A stretch of 41,000 nucleotides of DNA from Prorocentrum cordatum (taxonomy: Eukaryota > Sar > Dinophyceae > Prorocentrales > Prorocentraceae): contig CAUYUJ010016365.1 in the NCBI GenBank assembly GCA_963575745.1, positions 184,001 to 225,000 of the forward strand, given 5' to 3'. The notes beneath the pieces were generated by a model, which worked only from the letters and a program-made list of their open reading frames with translations, was not told the DNA's origin and made no database searches. Shown here piece after piece: positions 9,676 through 20,345 of the stretch. Within the stretch, counting starts at the first letter, position 1. Every line of letters begins with the position of its first letter. A program made the translations under genes and the position numbers.

Positions 9676-11172
9676 ATGGCACAGATGCCGCAAAGGGGAC
9701 ACACACAAATCGCCATATCGACCACCACAACAACCACCACCACAACCAACCAACACACCACCACCACCACCACAACCGGCACAACCACCACCACAGCCCA
9801 CCACCACCACCACCTGACCCAAAGCCAAAACACGGTGGCGGGAAGACCCGAAGGCCACACCACCGCCACCACCACCACCACAAACCACCACACCACCACC
9901 ACCAGCGCCACCACCACCAAAACAACAACAACCATCACCACCACAACCACCACCATCACCACAAACCACTATCCCATCACCACCACCACCAAAAACGTCA
10001 CCACCACCACCAGCACAACCCACCACAACCCACCGCAACCACCACGACCACCACCACCACAAACGACCACCACCACCACCATCACCGCCACCGCCACCAC
10101 CACCACCACCACAACCCACTACCAACACCATCACCACCACCACCACAAACCACCACACCACCACCACCACCACAACCACCACCACCACCCACAACCCACC
10201 AGCAGCACCAGCACCACCATCACCAGCACCAGCACCACCAACACCACAGCCAACCACCACCACAACAAACCACCACGCCACCACCACACCACCACCACCA
10301 CCAAACCCACCGCCATCACCAACCACCACACCACCACCACCACCACGGCCACCACCACCACCACAACAACCCACCACCACCACCACCACACCCACAACAA
10401 CCCACCGCCACTACCACCACAACCACCACCAGTCTACCACACCACCACCACCACCACCACCGCCGCAACCACCACCACCACTACCAGCAGCACAACCCAA
10501 AACCACCACCACCACAAACGACCACACCACCACCACCACAACAACAAACAACCACACAATTACCACCACCACCACCGCAAACCAATCCGCCACCGCCACC
10601 ACCTCTACAACCGCCCCAACCACCACCTCATCACCAGAACAACCTACCACCACCACCACAAACCACGACTCCACCACCACCACCAGCAGCACCGCCTCCG
10701 CCACCACCACCAGCATCGCCTCCACAACCCACCGCCACCACCACCACCGCCACCACCACCACCACAAACCACCACACCACAACCACCACCACCACCACCT
10801 CCGCCACCACCACCACAAACCACAACAACACCCACCACCACCACCACAAACCACCACACCACCACCAACACCACCACCACTAATTACCACCACCACCTGG
10901 TGCACTACCACCACCACCCACCACGACAACCACTACAGCAAAACACCACATCATCACCACCACCACCGCCACCACCACCACAACTCCAACCACCACCACC
11001 AGAAACCACCACACCATCACCACCACCACCGCCACCACCACCACAACCCACCACAGCCTGTCACCACAACCACCACAACAAACACCACCACCACCGCCAC
11101 AACCACCACACCACCACCACCACCGCCACAACCACCACCACCACCAACACAGCTCACCACCACCACCACCTC
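9676..11172 (+). repeat. 1.5-kb ACC/CCA trinucleotide tract
   Basis: Nearly every base belongs to ACC/CCA/CAC units with occasional AAC, GCC, ATC and CAG variants, and little else. The plus strand has an open frame of 700 codons through it and the minus strand several of 80-310 codons, but these are Thr/His/Pro or Val/Gly/Trp homopolymer-like and are products of the repeat. The minus strand is (GGT)n, able to form G-quadruplexes. GGCGCC-rich segments flank it on both sides. Confidence 0.95.
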
Positions 11173-11585
11173 AGAGAGGCCCCAAGAGACGCCCAAGAAG
11201 CGCCCAGGAGGCTTCAAAAATGCCCTGCAAAGGCCCCCGAGAGCCCCCCGACGAGACCCCAAGAGGCATCCATTAGGACTCTGACCCGAAACCAAGGCAC
11301 GGTGGCGGAGCGTCGGCGTCGTCGTCATCGTCGTCGCCGTCGTCTTCGTCGACGCTCCCCGCCGCCGCCGCCAGCCGCAGGCGCCGGCGCCGGCCCAGAA
11401 AAGCAAGTCGTCTTCATCGACGCCCCCCGCCGCCGCCAGCCGCAGCCGCCGCTGGCGCCGGCCCGAGGAAAGGGAGAGAGGAAAAGTAGGGGAGGGGAGG
11501 GGGGCGGGGGTCGAACCCCCCCCTCCGTCACGGGAGGGGGGGGGGGGTCCGGTTCCAACCCCCCCCTCCAAGCGCCCACAGAACG
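11173..11585. other. GC-rich flank of the ACC tract
   Basis: CCCAAGAGACGCCCAAGAAG-type sequence at 11178-11275 resembles the GGCCCAAGAGGCC family at 33.3-34.6 kb. It is followed by GTCGTC and GCCGCC repeats with two copies of a TCGTCTTC(G/A)TCGACGC motif (11340 and 11409), then G9-G12 and C7 runs to 11570. No gene. Confidence 0.6.
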
Positions 11586-11624
11586 CGCTTTTTCTGACCT
11601 TCCAATGCGGGGTCCCCCGACGTG

Positions 11625-11970
11625 TAACCCTTTCCCATGGACTGACTTTTCGTGCTCAGTCGTTTTCTGCAGGCCCCTGTCCCTAGCAAGGGCCCCCGAT
11701 CGCCGACGACCTCATCAAAACGCTCAGAAAGCAGCACTGGTGAAAGGGCGGGTTGAGGAGCAGGATGTCCACGAGTGAGAACATGCCAGAACAAGACTGA
11801 GAGCACGACAGCCATGTGCACCTTCGTGTATGTGTTTAAAGGGATAGTGGCCTTCTGGACCAACAATGTAGCCAGCATCGAGGCGAGAGCACGATTCCCG
11901 AACAAAGTATGAACATGTCTCACGAGAAACAAATTCTGGAACAAACGATCCAGGGTGCGGTCCTGGCCTC
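11625..11970 (-). pseudogene. possible membrane-protein fragment, unrecognised
   Basis: The minus frame from about 11970 reads DRLFQNLFLVRHVHTLFGNR, then a hydrophobic segment around SMLATLLVQKATIPL and a second around MAVVLSVLFWHVLT, followed by ordinary polar sequence to about 11640, where it runs into GC-rich repeat. The first ATG is at 11896-11894, within the frame, and there is no clear start. Composition looks like true protein with one or two membrane segments, unlike the surrounding repeat-derived frames. No family recognised; likely a fragment. Confidence 0.3.
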
Positions 11971-12104
11971 TCCCTCCCCCTTGTGGGAGTCTTCTGTGGC
12001 CCGTGTTTTACACAACTGCTAGAATCCTCAGTCGAAACGCTACGAGGGAAATGCGTAGAAACAAGCAGTCCGTCGTGATGATTTCCACAGCGCGAGCACC
12101 TCTG

Positions 12105-12345
12105 GGCCGACCGAGTGAGGCCACGACCCCGAAACTCGAGGCCTCCCATATGGGGTGGGAGTGGATGGGGTCGGAGGATCGCGCCGCATCGCCGACGCAT
12201 CACCGACGCCTCGGCGATGCCTCGGCGATACATCCGCATCCGCGCCGTCAGCGTGGAGAAACTCTGGCTCCACATCGAGCCGCATCGCCATGTACTCGGA
12301 TCTCGTCTTGAAAACCTAGAACGCCTGGGCCGACCGAGGCCACGA
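12105..12345 (+). repeat. GCATCGCC-type dispersed repeat, plus-strand copy
   Basis: GGGAGTGGATGGGGTCGGAG and GATCGCGCCGCATCGCCGAC are followed by a run of (A/G)CATC(A/G)CCGACGC and CTCGGCGATGC units. The same sequence occurs inverted at 29830-30000. The copy is itself bordered by a short direct repeat, CTGGGCCGACCGAG at 12102 and 12328. Confidence 0.7.
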
Positions 12346-12582
12346 CTCCGAAGCGGTTTAGGAGGCAATTTCTGGGAGGACAGAAATCCGACACTGGCAC
12401 CCAAAAGATATTTGAATAAAACTCGGAATCACGTTTTGGGCCAACGTGAGCCCGTCCTGGCCTTCGGAATCGCAGTGGGGCGGGGAGGGGGGGAGGGAAA
12501 CATCGCGCAGCACGCAGGAGGGAGGGTAGATTACCCCAGTGCGACCCTACCTAGAAGTTGGAGCCCCTAGGAAAGCAGCATT

Positions 12583-12900
12583 AGTTGCTATGCTATGCTA
12601 TGCTATGCGATGTTATGCTATGCCATGCTATGCTGCGCTATGCTATGCTATGCTGCGCTATGCTATGCTATGCTATGCTATGCTATGCTAAGCTATGCTA
12701 TGTCATGCTGGGCTCTGCTATGCTATGCTATGCTATGCTATGCTGCGCTGTGCTATGCTGTGCTGTGCTGTGCTGCGCAATGCTATGCTATGCTATGGTA
12801 TGTTGCGCTATGCTATGCTATGTTATGCTTGGCTATGATATGATATGCTGTGCTGCGCTATGCTATGCTACGCTATGCTATGCTGTGCTCCGCTATGCTA
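12583..12900 (+). repeat. TATGC/GCTAT pentanucleotide satellite
   Basis: Over 60 degenerate GCTAT units with GCTGC, GCTGT and GTTAT variants. Because five is not a multiple of three, all three plus frames stay open as Met/Leu/Cys/Tyr/Ala peptides, so the 110-codon frame is not a gene. A shorter block of the same unit is at 13374-13440. Confidence 0.95.
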
Positions 12901-13142
12901 AAGCTCAACGAAGCTAAGATGGCGGTAAGCAAAGCTAAGATAAACCTGAGCTAAGATGAAGCTGAGCTAAGCTAATATGACATAAGCTAAGCTAAGATGA
13001 GATAAGCAACGCGAAGCTAAGAGGACGTAACTGGGGGACCCGCGGGGCGGATACTGGGGGAACTGCCCGGGGCGCTTTCCACTGCCCGGCCCCTTTAAGC
13101 CCAGAGAGTAAGAACCCTTCTAGGCACAGCCTAGGTAGGGAA
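12900..13142 (+). repeat. duplicated segment, copy 1 (AAGCTAAGATG array plus unique flank)
   Basis: A GCTAAGATGA(A/G) short-unit array is followed by unique sequence: GAGATAAGCAACGCGAAGCT, a CTGGGGGAACCGC duplication, CACTGCCCGGCCCCTTTAAG and TAAGAACCCTTCT. The same order recurs at 13442-13686. With the preceding TATGC block this is a tandem segmental duplication with an offset of about 540 bases. Confidence 0.85.
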
Positions 13143-13373
13143 TGAGCCGGGACGAGAAACCGGCCCGGGGAAGTGGTCCCCGGGGTCCATGCACCAAAAA
13201 AACAAGGAGCAGCTGCATGTCTGGGAGCATGGATCAAAGGGGCGCGGATGAGCGACGGGTCCCACTTCCATGGACAATCGCAGATTTCCGCCGCCGAACG
13301 GGGCGGCACCGGCCGCATTACTTAGGGGAACAAAAAGTGACATAAGCGGAGCCTAGGTAAGGAATTACACCCA

Positions 13374-13686
13374 TGCTATGATGCGCGATGCTGCGCTATG
13401 CTATGCTACGCTATGCTTTGCTATGCTGTGCTCTGCTATGCTAAAGCTCAGCGAAGCTAAGATGAAGGTAAGCTAAGCTAATATTAAACTGAGGTAAGAT
13501 GAAGCTAAGCTAAGGTAAGATGAAATCAGCTAAGCTAAGATGAGATAAGCAACGCGAAGCTAAGGGAACATCACTGGGGGAACCGCGGGACGGATCCTGG
13601 GGGAACCGCCCGGGGCGGGTTACACTGCCCGGCCCTTTAAGCCTAATAGTAAGAACCCTTCTGATTAGGCAGAGCCTAGGTAGGGA
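13374..13686 (+). repeat. duplicated segment, copy 2
   Basis: A short TATGC block (13374-13440) is followed by the GCTAAGATGA array and the unique flank as in copy 1, diverged by scattered substitutions and small indels. Copy 1 has a much longer TATGC block, showing that the satellite changed length after, or during, the duplication. Confidence 0.85.
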
Positions 13687-13689
13687 ACA

Positions 13690-15375
13690 ACGAAAAAGTG
13701 CAGGCGAGAGGAGAGGCTGGCGGGCGTTTCGTGAGGGGGGGGGGGCGGGAAGGACGCGGCCTCCTCCATGACCGAAGCCTCCCTCACTCCACCGACGCCC
13801 TCCTCCACGCCTCCCCCTCCCCGCTCGTCCCCTCTTAATCCCTTCCCCCTCCTCCCAACCGCCCCTTGCCCGCCCCTGCCACACCCCTGACCCTCTGCGA
13901 GCCCGAGGCTGGCGCCCGACGATTCTGAATCCACCGCCGACTCCCCGCGCTGGGGGCCGTGGCCGACCTGCGCGGCTGGGGCTCGAGAGCGCGGCGCCCT
14001 CTCAACCCCGGCCCGCAGGCCCTGGTCAACTTCCGACGCCGTCGAGGGGCTCCGCTCCCCCATGGGGCCGCCGTTCCAGATGGGCCCTGGCGCTGGCGTC
14101 GGTGCTCCAATGGTGCCGGGAACGACATGCCGGCACCAGCATCAAAACCCCACTGGGAAAGTGAAGGGTCGTGTCCCTGCGGGAGCAGAGCGGCCCAGCC
14201 GAGCCCGCAAAGCCTGAGGTGGCTCGCATTGCTCGCCGAGTTCACAAGCCATAGAATTCGCAGTTTTTTACAAAAACAAAAAACTCCACTGGCGCCCCTA
14301 AGGCCCATGGGGTTGCCATGGTCCGCGGGGCTCGCAAGGCCCATAAACCCGACGCGGCCCTGACGGCTCAGAGGGCCTATAGAGCCCGCGCGGCGCAGTG
14401 GGCACATGCGCATTGCGGCGCCCATGTGGCCCAGGACACCTCTCTGGGACTCGTGGGGTTCATGGGGCGGGCGAGCTTCGCACGGCCGACAAGCCTCGCG
14501 CGGCCCATGGGAATCCTAATAAAATGTATTAGAAGAAATAGAGAAGGCCCGCTTTGCTGCCAGGCGCGCAGAGCTGGCATTCATCGACGCGTGACACGTG
14601 AGCCCGAAAACACCAGCGACGGTATTCAACAAAGGCTCTGAATTTTTCTTCTCAAGAAGAGATCTTGGCGCTGGTGTGGTGTTCTGGTGCGCATGCCTTC
14701 TGGCAGGTCTTCGTCAGAAAGCTTACAGGCTATCGGAATTAAGCCCGATTCAGGTGCCACTTAGCCAGATGACGCCTGATTAAGCCTGGGCTAAAGCGGG
14801 ACGAAGGAGGATCAAGCGGGATCGAACGGGAATCAGTGGGATCAGGCGGGGTTGAAGCCGGCTGTAGACCAGGGATCTACCAGCGCAAATTCTGAACTTA
14901 CCTCCCGGGCCCACACTTGCGACGTTTGGATGTTTTTCAATACGCGGCAACGGAAGCCCCGACCCTTTCTCCAGGGCCAGTGTTTATCCCGAGTCGTTTG
15001 CTGACAGTCCCGAGGCCCAGCGAGGGCCCCCGAAGGCCGAAATCGGCGAACAAAAATCCGCTTTGATTTTCCCCATGAATTGCATGTTTAGGTAATTATG
15101 TCCACCCTAACAGAGGGGGGGACGGCCAACAACCTGGCGCAGTCATGCTCTTGTCACAACGCTAGCACGTCGCCCCTGGATCCCAGAACGGTGGGCGTGG
15201 ACACGCCCCGGCGGCGCGAGGAGGGCGGCCGCCGCCGCGAGCGGCAGGCCAGGCGCCCCGCCACGCATGCGCGGGGCGGCGGGGTCGCCCCGCGCGCCCC
15301 GGCCGCAGGGGCCGAGGGCGCGCGCGCCTCGCGCGCTTGGCGGGCCTCTTGGGCCTGCCTCAAGGGCGCCCGAGG
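13690..15375. other. intergenic sequence, no recognised gene
   Basis: GC-rich sequence with scattered GGCCCATGG-type motifs (14308-14510) and a loose GGGATCAAGCGGGATCGAAC repeat (14790-14860). Open frames on both strands translate to Arg/Pro/Ala-rich peptide without motifs. Confidence 0.5.
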
Positions 15376-16168
15376 CGGCGCCTCGTAGCCATCGGGGGGG
15401 GGAGGGAGGCGGGCGGAGGGGGGGCGGGGAATGGAAGGAAAAGGGGTAAGGAGGGAGGAGGGAGGAGGAAAGAAAAGGGAGGAGGGAAAAAGGGAGGGAG
15501 GGAGGGAGGGAGGTGGGAGGGAGGGGGGGAGGGGAGGGAGGGGAGGGAGGGGGAAGGGAGGGTGGGGACGAGGGGAGGGAGGGAGGAGGGAGGGGAGGAG
15601 GAGAGGAGGGAGGGAGGGAGGGAGGGGGAGGGAGGGAGGGAGGGGGGGGGGGAGGGAGGGAGGGAGGGAGGGAGGGAGGGAGGGAGGGAGGGAGGGAGGG
15701 GGAGGGGAGGGTGGGAGGGAGGGGAGGGAGGGAGGGAGGGAGGGGAGGGAGGGAGGGAGGGAGGGAGGGGAGGAGGAGGAGGGAGGGAGGAGGAGGAGGA
15801 GGAGGAGGAGGAGGAGGAGGAGGAGGAGGAGGAGGACGAGGAGGAGGAGGAGGAGGAGGAGGAGGAGGAGGAGGAGGAGGAGGAGGAGGAGGAGGAAGAG
15901 GAGGAGGAGGAGGGGGAGGAGGGAGGAGGAGGAGGAGGAGGAGGAGGAGGAGGAGGAGGAGGAGGAGGAGGAGGAGGACGAGGAGGAGGAGGAGGAGGAG
16001 GAGGAGGAGGAGGGGGAGGAGGGAGGAGGAGGAGGAGGAGGAGGAGGAGGAGGAGGAGGAGGAGGAGGAGGAGGAGGAGGAGGGGGAGGAGGAGGAAGAG
16101 GGGGACGAGGAGGACGAGGAGGAGGACGAGGACGAGGAGGAGGACGATGACGAGGAGGAGGAGGAGGA
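15376..16168 (+). repeat. purine tract: GGGA then GGA repeats
   Basis: About 790 bases almost without pyrimidines on the plus strand, mainly GGGA units to 15775 and GGA units after, with rare GAC, CGA and AGA interruptions. Open frames of 240-445 codons on both strands (Glu/Gly/Arg or Ser/Pro/Leu) are products of the repeat. Such a tract can form triplex or G-quadruplex DNA. It leads directly into the conserved block at 16169. Confidence 0.95.
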
Positions 16169-16398
16169 GGCTGTTGCAAACGTTGCGCACACACATGCAC
16201 ACGGAGCGAAGGCGAGAGCCACATTTTGAACGCCACCCGCCCTTCATCCTTGAAACTGCTGCCACCGTCACGACCACGATCGCTCAGGAAGTCTCAGGCA
16301 AAACGCCCGGCCCGCCTGACCGACTCGCTTTGAGGTGCGACAGGGAGGAGCTATTCATGAGGGAAAGTGATGGAAGGCGAGAAAGAGGAGGGGATGGA
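16169..16398. repeat. conserved 230-bp block, copy 1
   Basis: It runs from GGCTGTTGCAAACGTTGCGC through GAGAGCCACATTTTGAACGC and CCTTGAAACTGCTGCCACC to GAGAAAGAGGAGGGGATGG. Copies 2 and 3 (23388-23620, 24066-24298) are in the same orientation and more than 90% alike by eye, and all three are embedded in GGA/GGGA tracts. It contains the near-palindrome TTGCAAACGTTGC. No frame in it is conserved as protein. Copies lie on both sides of the LINE. Confidence 0.9.
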
Positions 16399-16532
16399 AC
16401 GGGAGGAGCAGGTGGACGAGGGGAAAGGAGGGAGGAGGGAAGAGGGAAGAGGGGAGAGGGAGGGAGGGAGGGAGGGGGGAGGGAGGGAGGGGAGGGAGGG
16501 AGGGAGGGAGGGAGGTGGTGGTGGTGGAATAA
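16399..16532 (+). repeat. GGGA purine tract after block copy 1
   Basis: GGA and GGGA units to 16515, then a short GGT run (16514-16527). The same arrangement of block followed by purine tract is seen after copies 2 and 3. Confidence 0.9.
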
Positions 16533-16789
16533 TCGCGATGCGATACGAAAAGGGAACTACGAGCGCTTACGAGCGAGCACCTCGGCCTTGCTTAGAGCCT
16601 TCTGCCATCGATCGGTTTCGATCCAATTTAAATACTCAGCTCGATTCGCAATCGTGTGCCCAGGACATCCTTGACCCAGGCCCCTGATGGCACTATTGGC
16701 ATAATACCCGCGCTGTGAGCAGAACCAGAGGCCCAGGGATCTATGCAGACGCATCTTATAACTACTGTGTACACAGCCCCCCCCCCCCC

Positions 16790-17105
16790 CCTATGTGATA
16801 TTTAACCCCCGGCGGCAGCGCAGATAACCTACCATCGATGCGAACGGGCAAAAAACACTGGGTAACAATCCACTGGGACTTCGCAGCAAAAGTGGGAGAA
16901 CTACAGCATATCGCACAACCCTTGCCAGACTCATCAAGAGAATGTGTAGTCGCAAACTGCCGGCACACGGAAGGGGCCGGCGGCGGCGGAGGCTCACATC
17001 CAACCACTTTTTTTTCCGAGAGGCACGACTGTTCCGCAACAACTCACTTTCGGTATCCGGAACATCAATCGTAGCTCTGATCAATCTCAATCGAATATGG
17101 CGCGC
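16790..17105 (-). pseudogene. LINE ORF2, C-terminal Cys-rich end
   Basis: After the RNase H frame stops at 17106, protein-like sequence continues in shifted minus frames: IDQSYDRCSGYRK-like and VVAEQSCLSEKK-like stretches, then KGCAICCSSPTFAAKSQWIV with TQCF following. A CxxC...W...C pattern after RNase H is usual at the end of ORF2 in related elements, so I take this as the terminal zinc finger. The frame ends beside the C15 run near 16780. Confidence 0.5.
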
Positions 17106-19081
17106 TTATTTTTCCGTTTTGTGCACGCGAAGCCTTTCATCCTCGGCCACTCTGACACGACGAGCCGCCGTGTCAGCCAGCTCGTCGACTGCAGCGTTGC
17201 CAACGACTAGCTGCCAAGGCGCCACACCTTGAATCACCTGCTGCGGTGACAGGTGGGAATTGGCAAACAAAACAACGGACTCTGCCTCGTTGCGCTGCTC
17301 CATGGCAGCGCCGCTCTTGCGCCGCAGGTCCGCGCCCTCGCCCGCTGGCGAGGCGAGGCGGCGGGCAAACCATCCATCTGCCACCGCGCTATTGTCGGTG
17401 GCGAAATGCGCGAAACCGCTGGACATATGGATGGCGATGACAGCGCCATCAACTCCCCTCTGGGCGCGCTCTGCCGTGCTCCTGGGGGGCCGCCCGAGAC
17501 CGATCCTGCGAGGGCCAGCGGGTCGAAGCTGCTGATGCAGATGACGGCCAGCCCTACTCGCCGAAATCGGCTGCCGGCCGACTCAGGGCCGCCGCTGGCG
17601 CCCCCGAAGAGCCGCAGCGGCCGCTGCGCCGAGCCAGTCCCGAACGAGGGGCCGTCCAGACTGCTCGCGGCCGCGCCCGTCACGCGCCGCTCCTCGTGGT
17701 CGACCGGGGGCGCGACCGCAGTCCAGCTAGCGGGGATGAGGCCCCGCAACCAGTAGCACTCCTCGCTCTCAAACCTGCTGTGCGCCTGCGGCAACAGGTC
17801 CTGCGACCGATCGCGCGCTGGCGTCCCGATGTTCTTGCTGCAGCTCCAGCCCCCGTGGAACATGGCCCCCTCCGCCTCGCCGCATCTGCGGCACAGGCGT
17901 GAGAGACCAAGCGCCTTGGCCCCTGCAACGTCCACGCGCCGAGCCCTCGGCCAGCTGCCGCCCGTGGCCACCAAGCTGAGCACCTCGGCCATGCGGTTGC
18001 CCATCGGCTGGCTGGCGAGCTGCTGGTGGAGCTTCCTCGTCGAATACATGTCCACGCCGTGCTCCGCTCCACCTCCGCAGAAGCGTTCGCTAGCACGCTG
18101 CCGTAGACGTGAATATATAAAACTCTGGAGGTCCTTGACCAGACCTGAAAGAACGTCGACGTCAACGAAGCCCGTCCAAGCCGCGTGAGGAAGCTGCCAT
18201 TCAATGACTTCGCCTGACGACGTGGGCGGCATACTCCAGCATGCGGCAGACTGTGGGCCCAAGCCGTTGTCTAGTAGAAGTGCCACCATCGCAGACAAGG
18301 GTCCGCGGATGTGGCGCGAGCGGTGATTGGGCTCGACCTGCTCCAGGTGCGCCGCGACCGTCGGCCACGCTGCATGAATCCCTGCTCTCAGGGACGGCTC
18401 CTGCTGCCACACCCGGAACCACAGACGTGCGCACTCCTCAGGCATGCGTAGCGCTGGGTCCGATGGTGGCCTCAAACCAATGAGCGTCGTCAAACATCGC
18501 CCCCGAGCCACCAAGCCAACTGCCGCGCCTGGTCTGCGCCTGTACGTCGTGAGATATGATCCGAAGACCCCGTGGATCTGGTACGCGTACCTCCCCGCCG
18601 CCTGCGCTCCAAGCCTCTCCAGCTTGGATGTGGCAGGGGGCCTGCGCCCTGCTGCTTTGAAACGTCTGATCTGACTGTGCATCTTACAGTACTTCTGGAT
18701 GCGAGCTCTACGCGCGGCCCTCGCGTGGACACTGCCGTTGCCCAGGTCTGTCCCCAGGTATGCCGCCGTTCTCTTTGCCTTGACTGTGAAGCCAGACCTT
18801 CGCAGAGCTCTTGATATTTGGACGGCATCTTTGAACACGGGACACGTAACCACATTTTTCTTTGCCACCTGGAGATGCACCTTTGCGAGCCCCCGACACG
18901 TGTCCCGCACGCAACGAATCATGCCTGTTACAACTGATGTATTGGAACCAACTACTCGCTGCGATAGGTCGGCAACCCATATTATGTGGCTCAGCCGCGG
19001 ACGGGCCGTAAAAAAAACGCTGCAACGTGAAATATACAAATATGCGTGCAAATATTGTGCCTGATCGCAGGCCTTGTGCAA
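17106..19081 (-). pseudogene. LINE ORF2, RT palm motif C, connection and RNase H
   Basis: Frame 19081 to 17234 holds RT motif C as LSHIIWVADLSQRVVGS at about residues 32-48 of the frame; the first Asp of the catalytic pair is Ala (codon GCC, 18971-18973). It is followed by thumb-like sequence, then a zinc motif (LCRRCGEAEG...H...C near 17880) and the start of RNase H: FGGASGGPES (17608-17580), in which the first catalytic Asp position is Gly (codon at 17600-17602), and PRGELMAL with the Glu. The frame then shifts between about 17455 and 17426, and the rest of RNase H (HFATDNSAVADGWFARR and VVGNAAVDELADTAARR) continues in the next frame to 17106, with the later Asp residues present. Confidence 0.85.
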
Positions 19082-20345
19082 TGGATGGGGCGGGGACGAG
19101 AGGCATCGACCAAGCTCCTCTTTGCCCCAGCGTGCGCACCGACATGCACTGAAGTGTTTCCAAACGCAAGATGGCTGCTGGAAAGCCTAGCTTCAATCCG
19201 TGAGGAAGTAATACCTGCCAGCGAATACTGTCGTAGAGAGCTTCGGTGTCGATCAGACCGTGGGCTGCAGGAATACATGACACATGCCCCACCTCTTCTT
19301 GAAGTGTCCGAACGAATGCCTCTCTCAAAGCTGAATTGTTCTTGACTGCTGCGCCCCAGTGGGCCGCCGTCGTCTCGCTCCACTCGCCCGCGACGGGCCC
19401 GCGAAGAAGCGACCACGTTCTGGCGAACAAAATCAGTAATCCTATTATGCGATCGCCGCCCGTCTTCTTTCTCTGCAATCTTCCTAGCACCAATGTGTGG
19501 TGGGGCCAGACTGCTTGCTGCTCATATGACATGTGAAAAGAAGCAAGTTCGTCTAATGCTGAAGGCGGCAATCGCTCGAAATCGACGGGCGACATCTGAT
19601 CTGGCCCCATGCCAGTCCGCGGGCGCATGCGGCGCGCAGATGCGCGCGCCATTTCGCCAATGATCTCAGACAGGGTCTCGCGCTGGGCTCGCTCCTTGGC
19701 CCGGCGAACGCACTCGCGAACCTCATCGATGTCGTCGCGAGTGGGGCACCATAGCTTGCGCCATTTGCTGGTCTTATGCTCGATGACGCCCCTGGGGTTG
19801 ATGAGCGTGGTATCATGCAGCTCGACCTCCACAGGCACCGGCGGCTCCTCCTTGATGCCCTTGTTGCGGGGCGGGCCAAGGGCGGGAGCCGTCTCCATCC
19901 ATTCACCAGACTCACGTAGCGAGGCTGTAAGTGGTCGACGCTGGCACCTGCTCGCCACTCTCTCTGCGCTGGCTGCGAAGATCTCGATCTCCACCTGGTC
20001 AATCGTCCGAATATTACGAAAGAAGCTCTGCCATCGCCGCCACGATGGGTCTCCTCTCTGCTGCGCTCGCACACGAAGGCCGGCGCGCGCCTGCAATGGG
20101 CACCCCGAAACCACTTCGCCAATAGATGTGATCAGATATTCCCTCTGCTTGCTTCCATTCTGCAGTGCAGAGCGCCTGCCGAGGCCACGGGGAAGCGCGC
20201 GGAGGCGAGCCCGCCAACCTGCCACCAAATCACGCGGAGCAGCCGCTCGATGACGAACGGAATGGTGCACAGCGCTCTCCTTGAAACTGGGGCCAGCGCA
20301 GCGACTGACCTGAGATTTGCCCTGACTCGCATGGCGCTCGCGCAA
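18995..20345 (-). pseudogene. LINE ORF2, reverse transcriptase fingers and palm (motifs 0-B)
   Basis: The frame from 20345 carries, in order: FRNIRTIDQVEIEIF (about residue 109), a basic segment, RPRTGMGPDQMSPVDFERLP (template-grip region), KKTGGDRIIGLLILFARTW (RT motif 2), HGLIDTEALYDSIRWQVLL (motif A, catalytic Asp present) and PSIAQGLRSGTIFARIFVYF (motif B). At LQRFF the frame meets an A8 run on the plus strand (19010-19017), after which the correct reading is in the neighbouring frame that begins upstream at 19081. Near 20132-20300 a different frame (IPFVIERLLRVIWW) looks the better continuation of the upstream linker, so a further frameshift lies there. Confidence 0.88.

Noticed and set aside
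9676-11778. 700-residue His/Thr/Pro-rich open frame
   Set aside because: It is the direct translation of ACC/CCA/CAC units; frames on the other strand are equally long. No non-repeat protein segment except GC-rich tail.
12585-12917. 110-residue Met/Leu/Cys/Tyr protein
   Set aside because: Translation of a five-base satellite, open in all three frames.
15143-16674. Several 240-445-residue Glu/Gly/Arg and Ser/Pro/Leu frames on both strands
   Set aside because: Products of GGGA and GGA tracts without stop codons in any frame.
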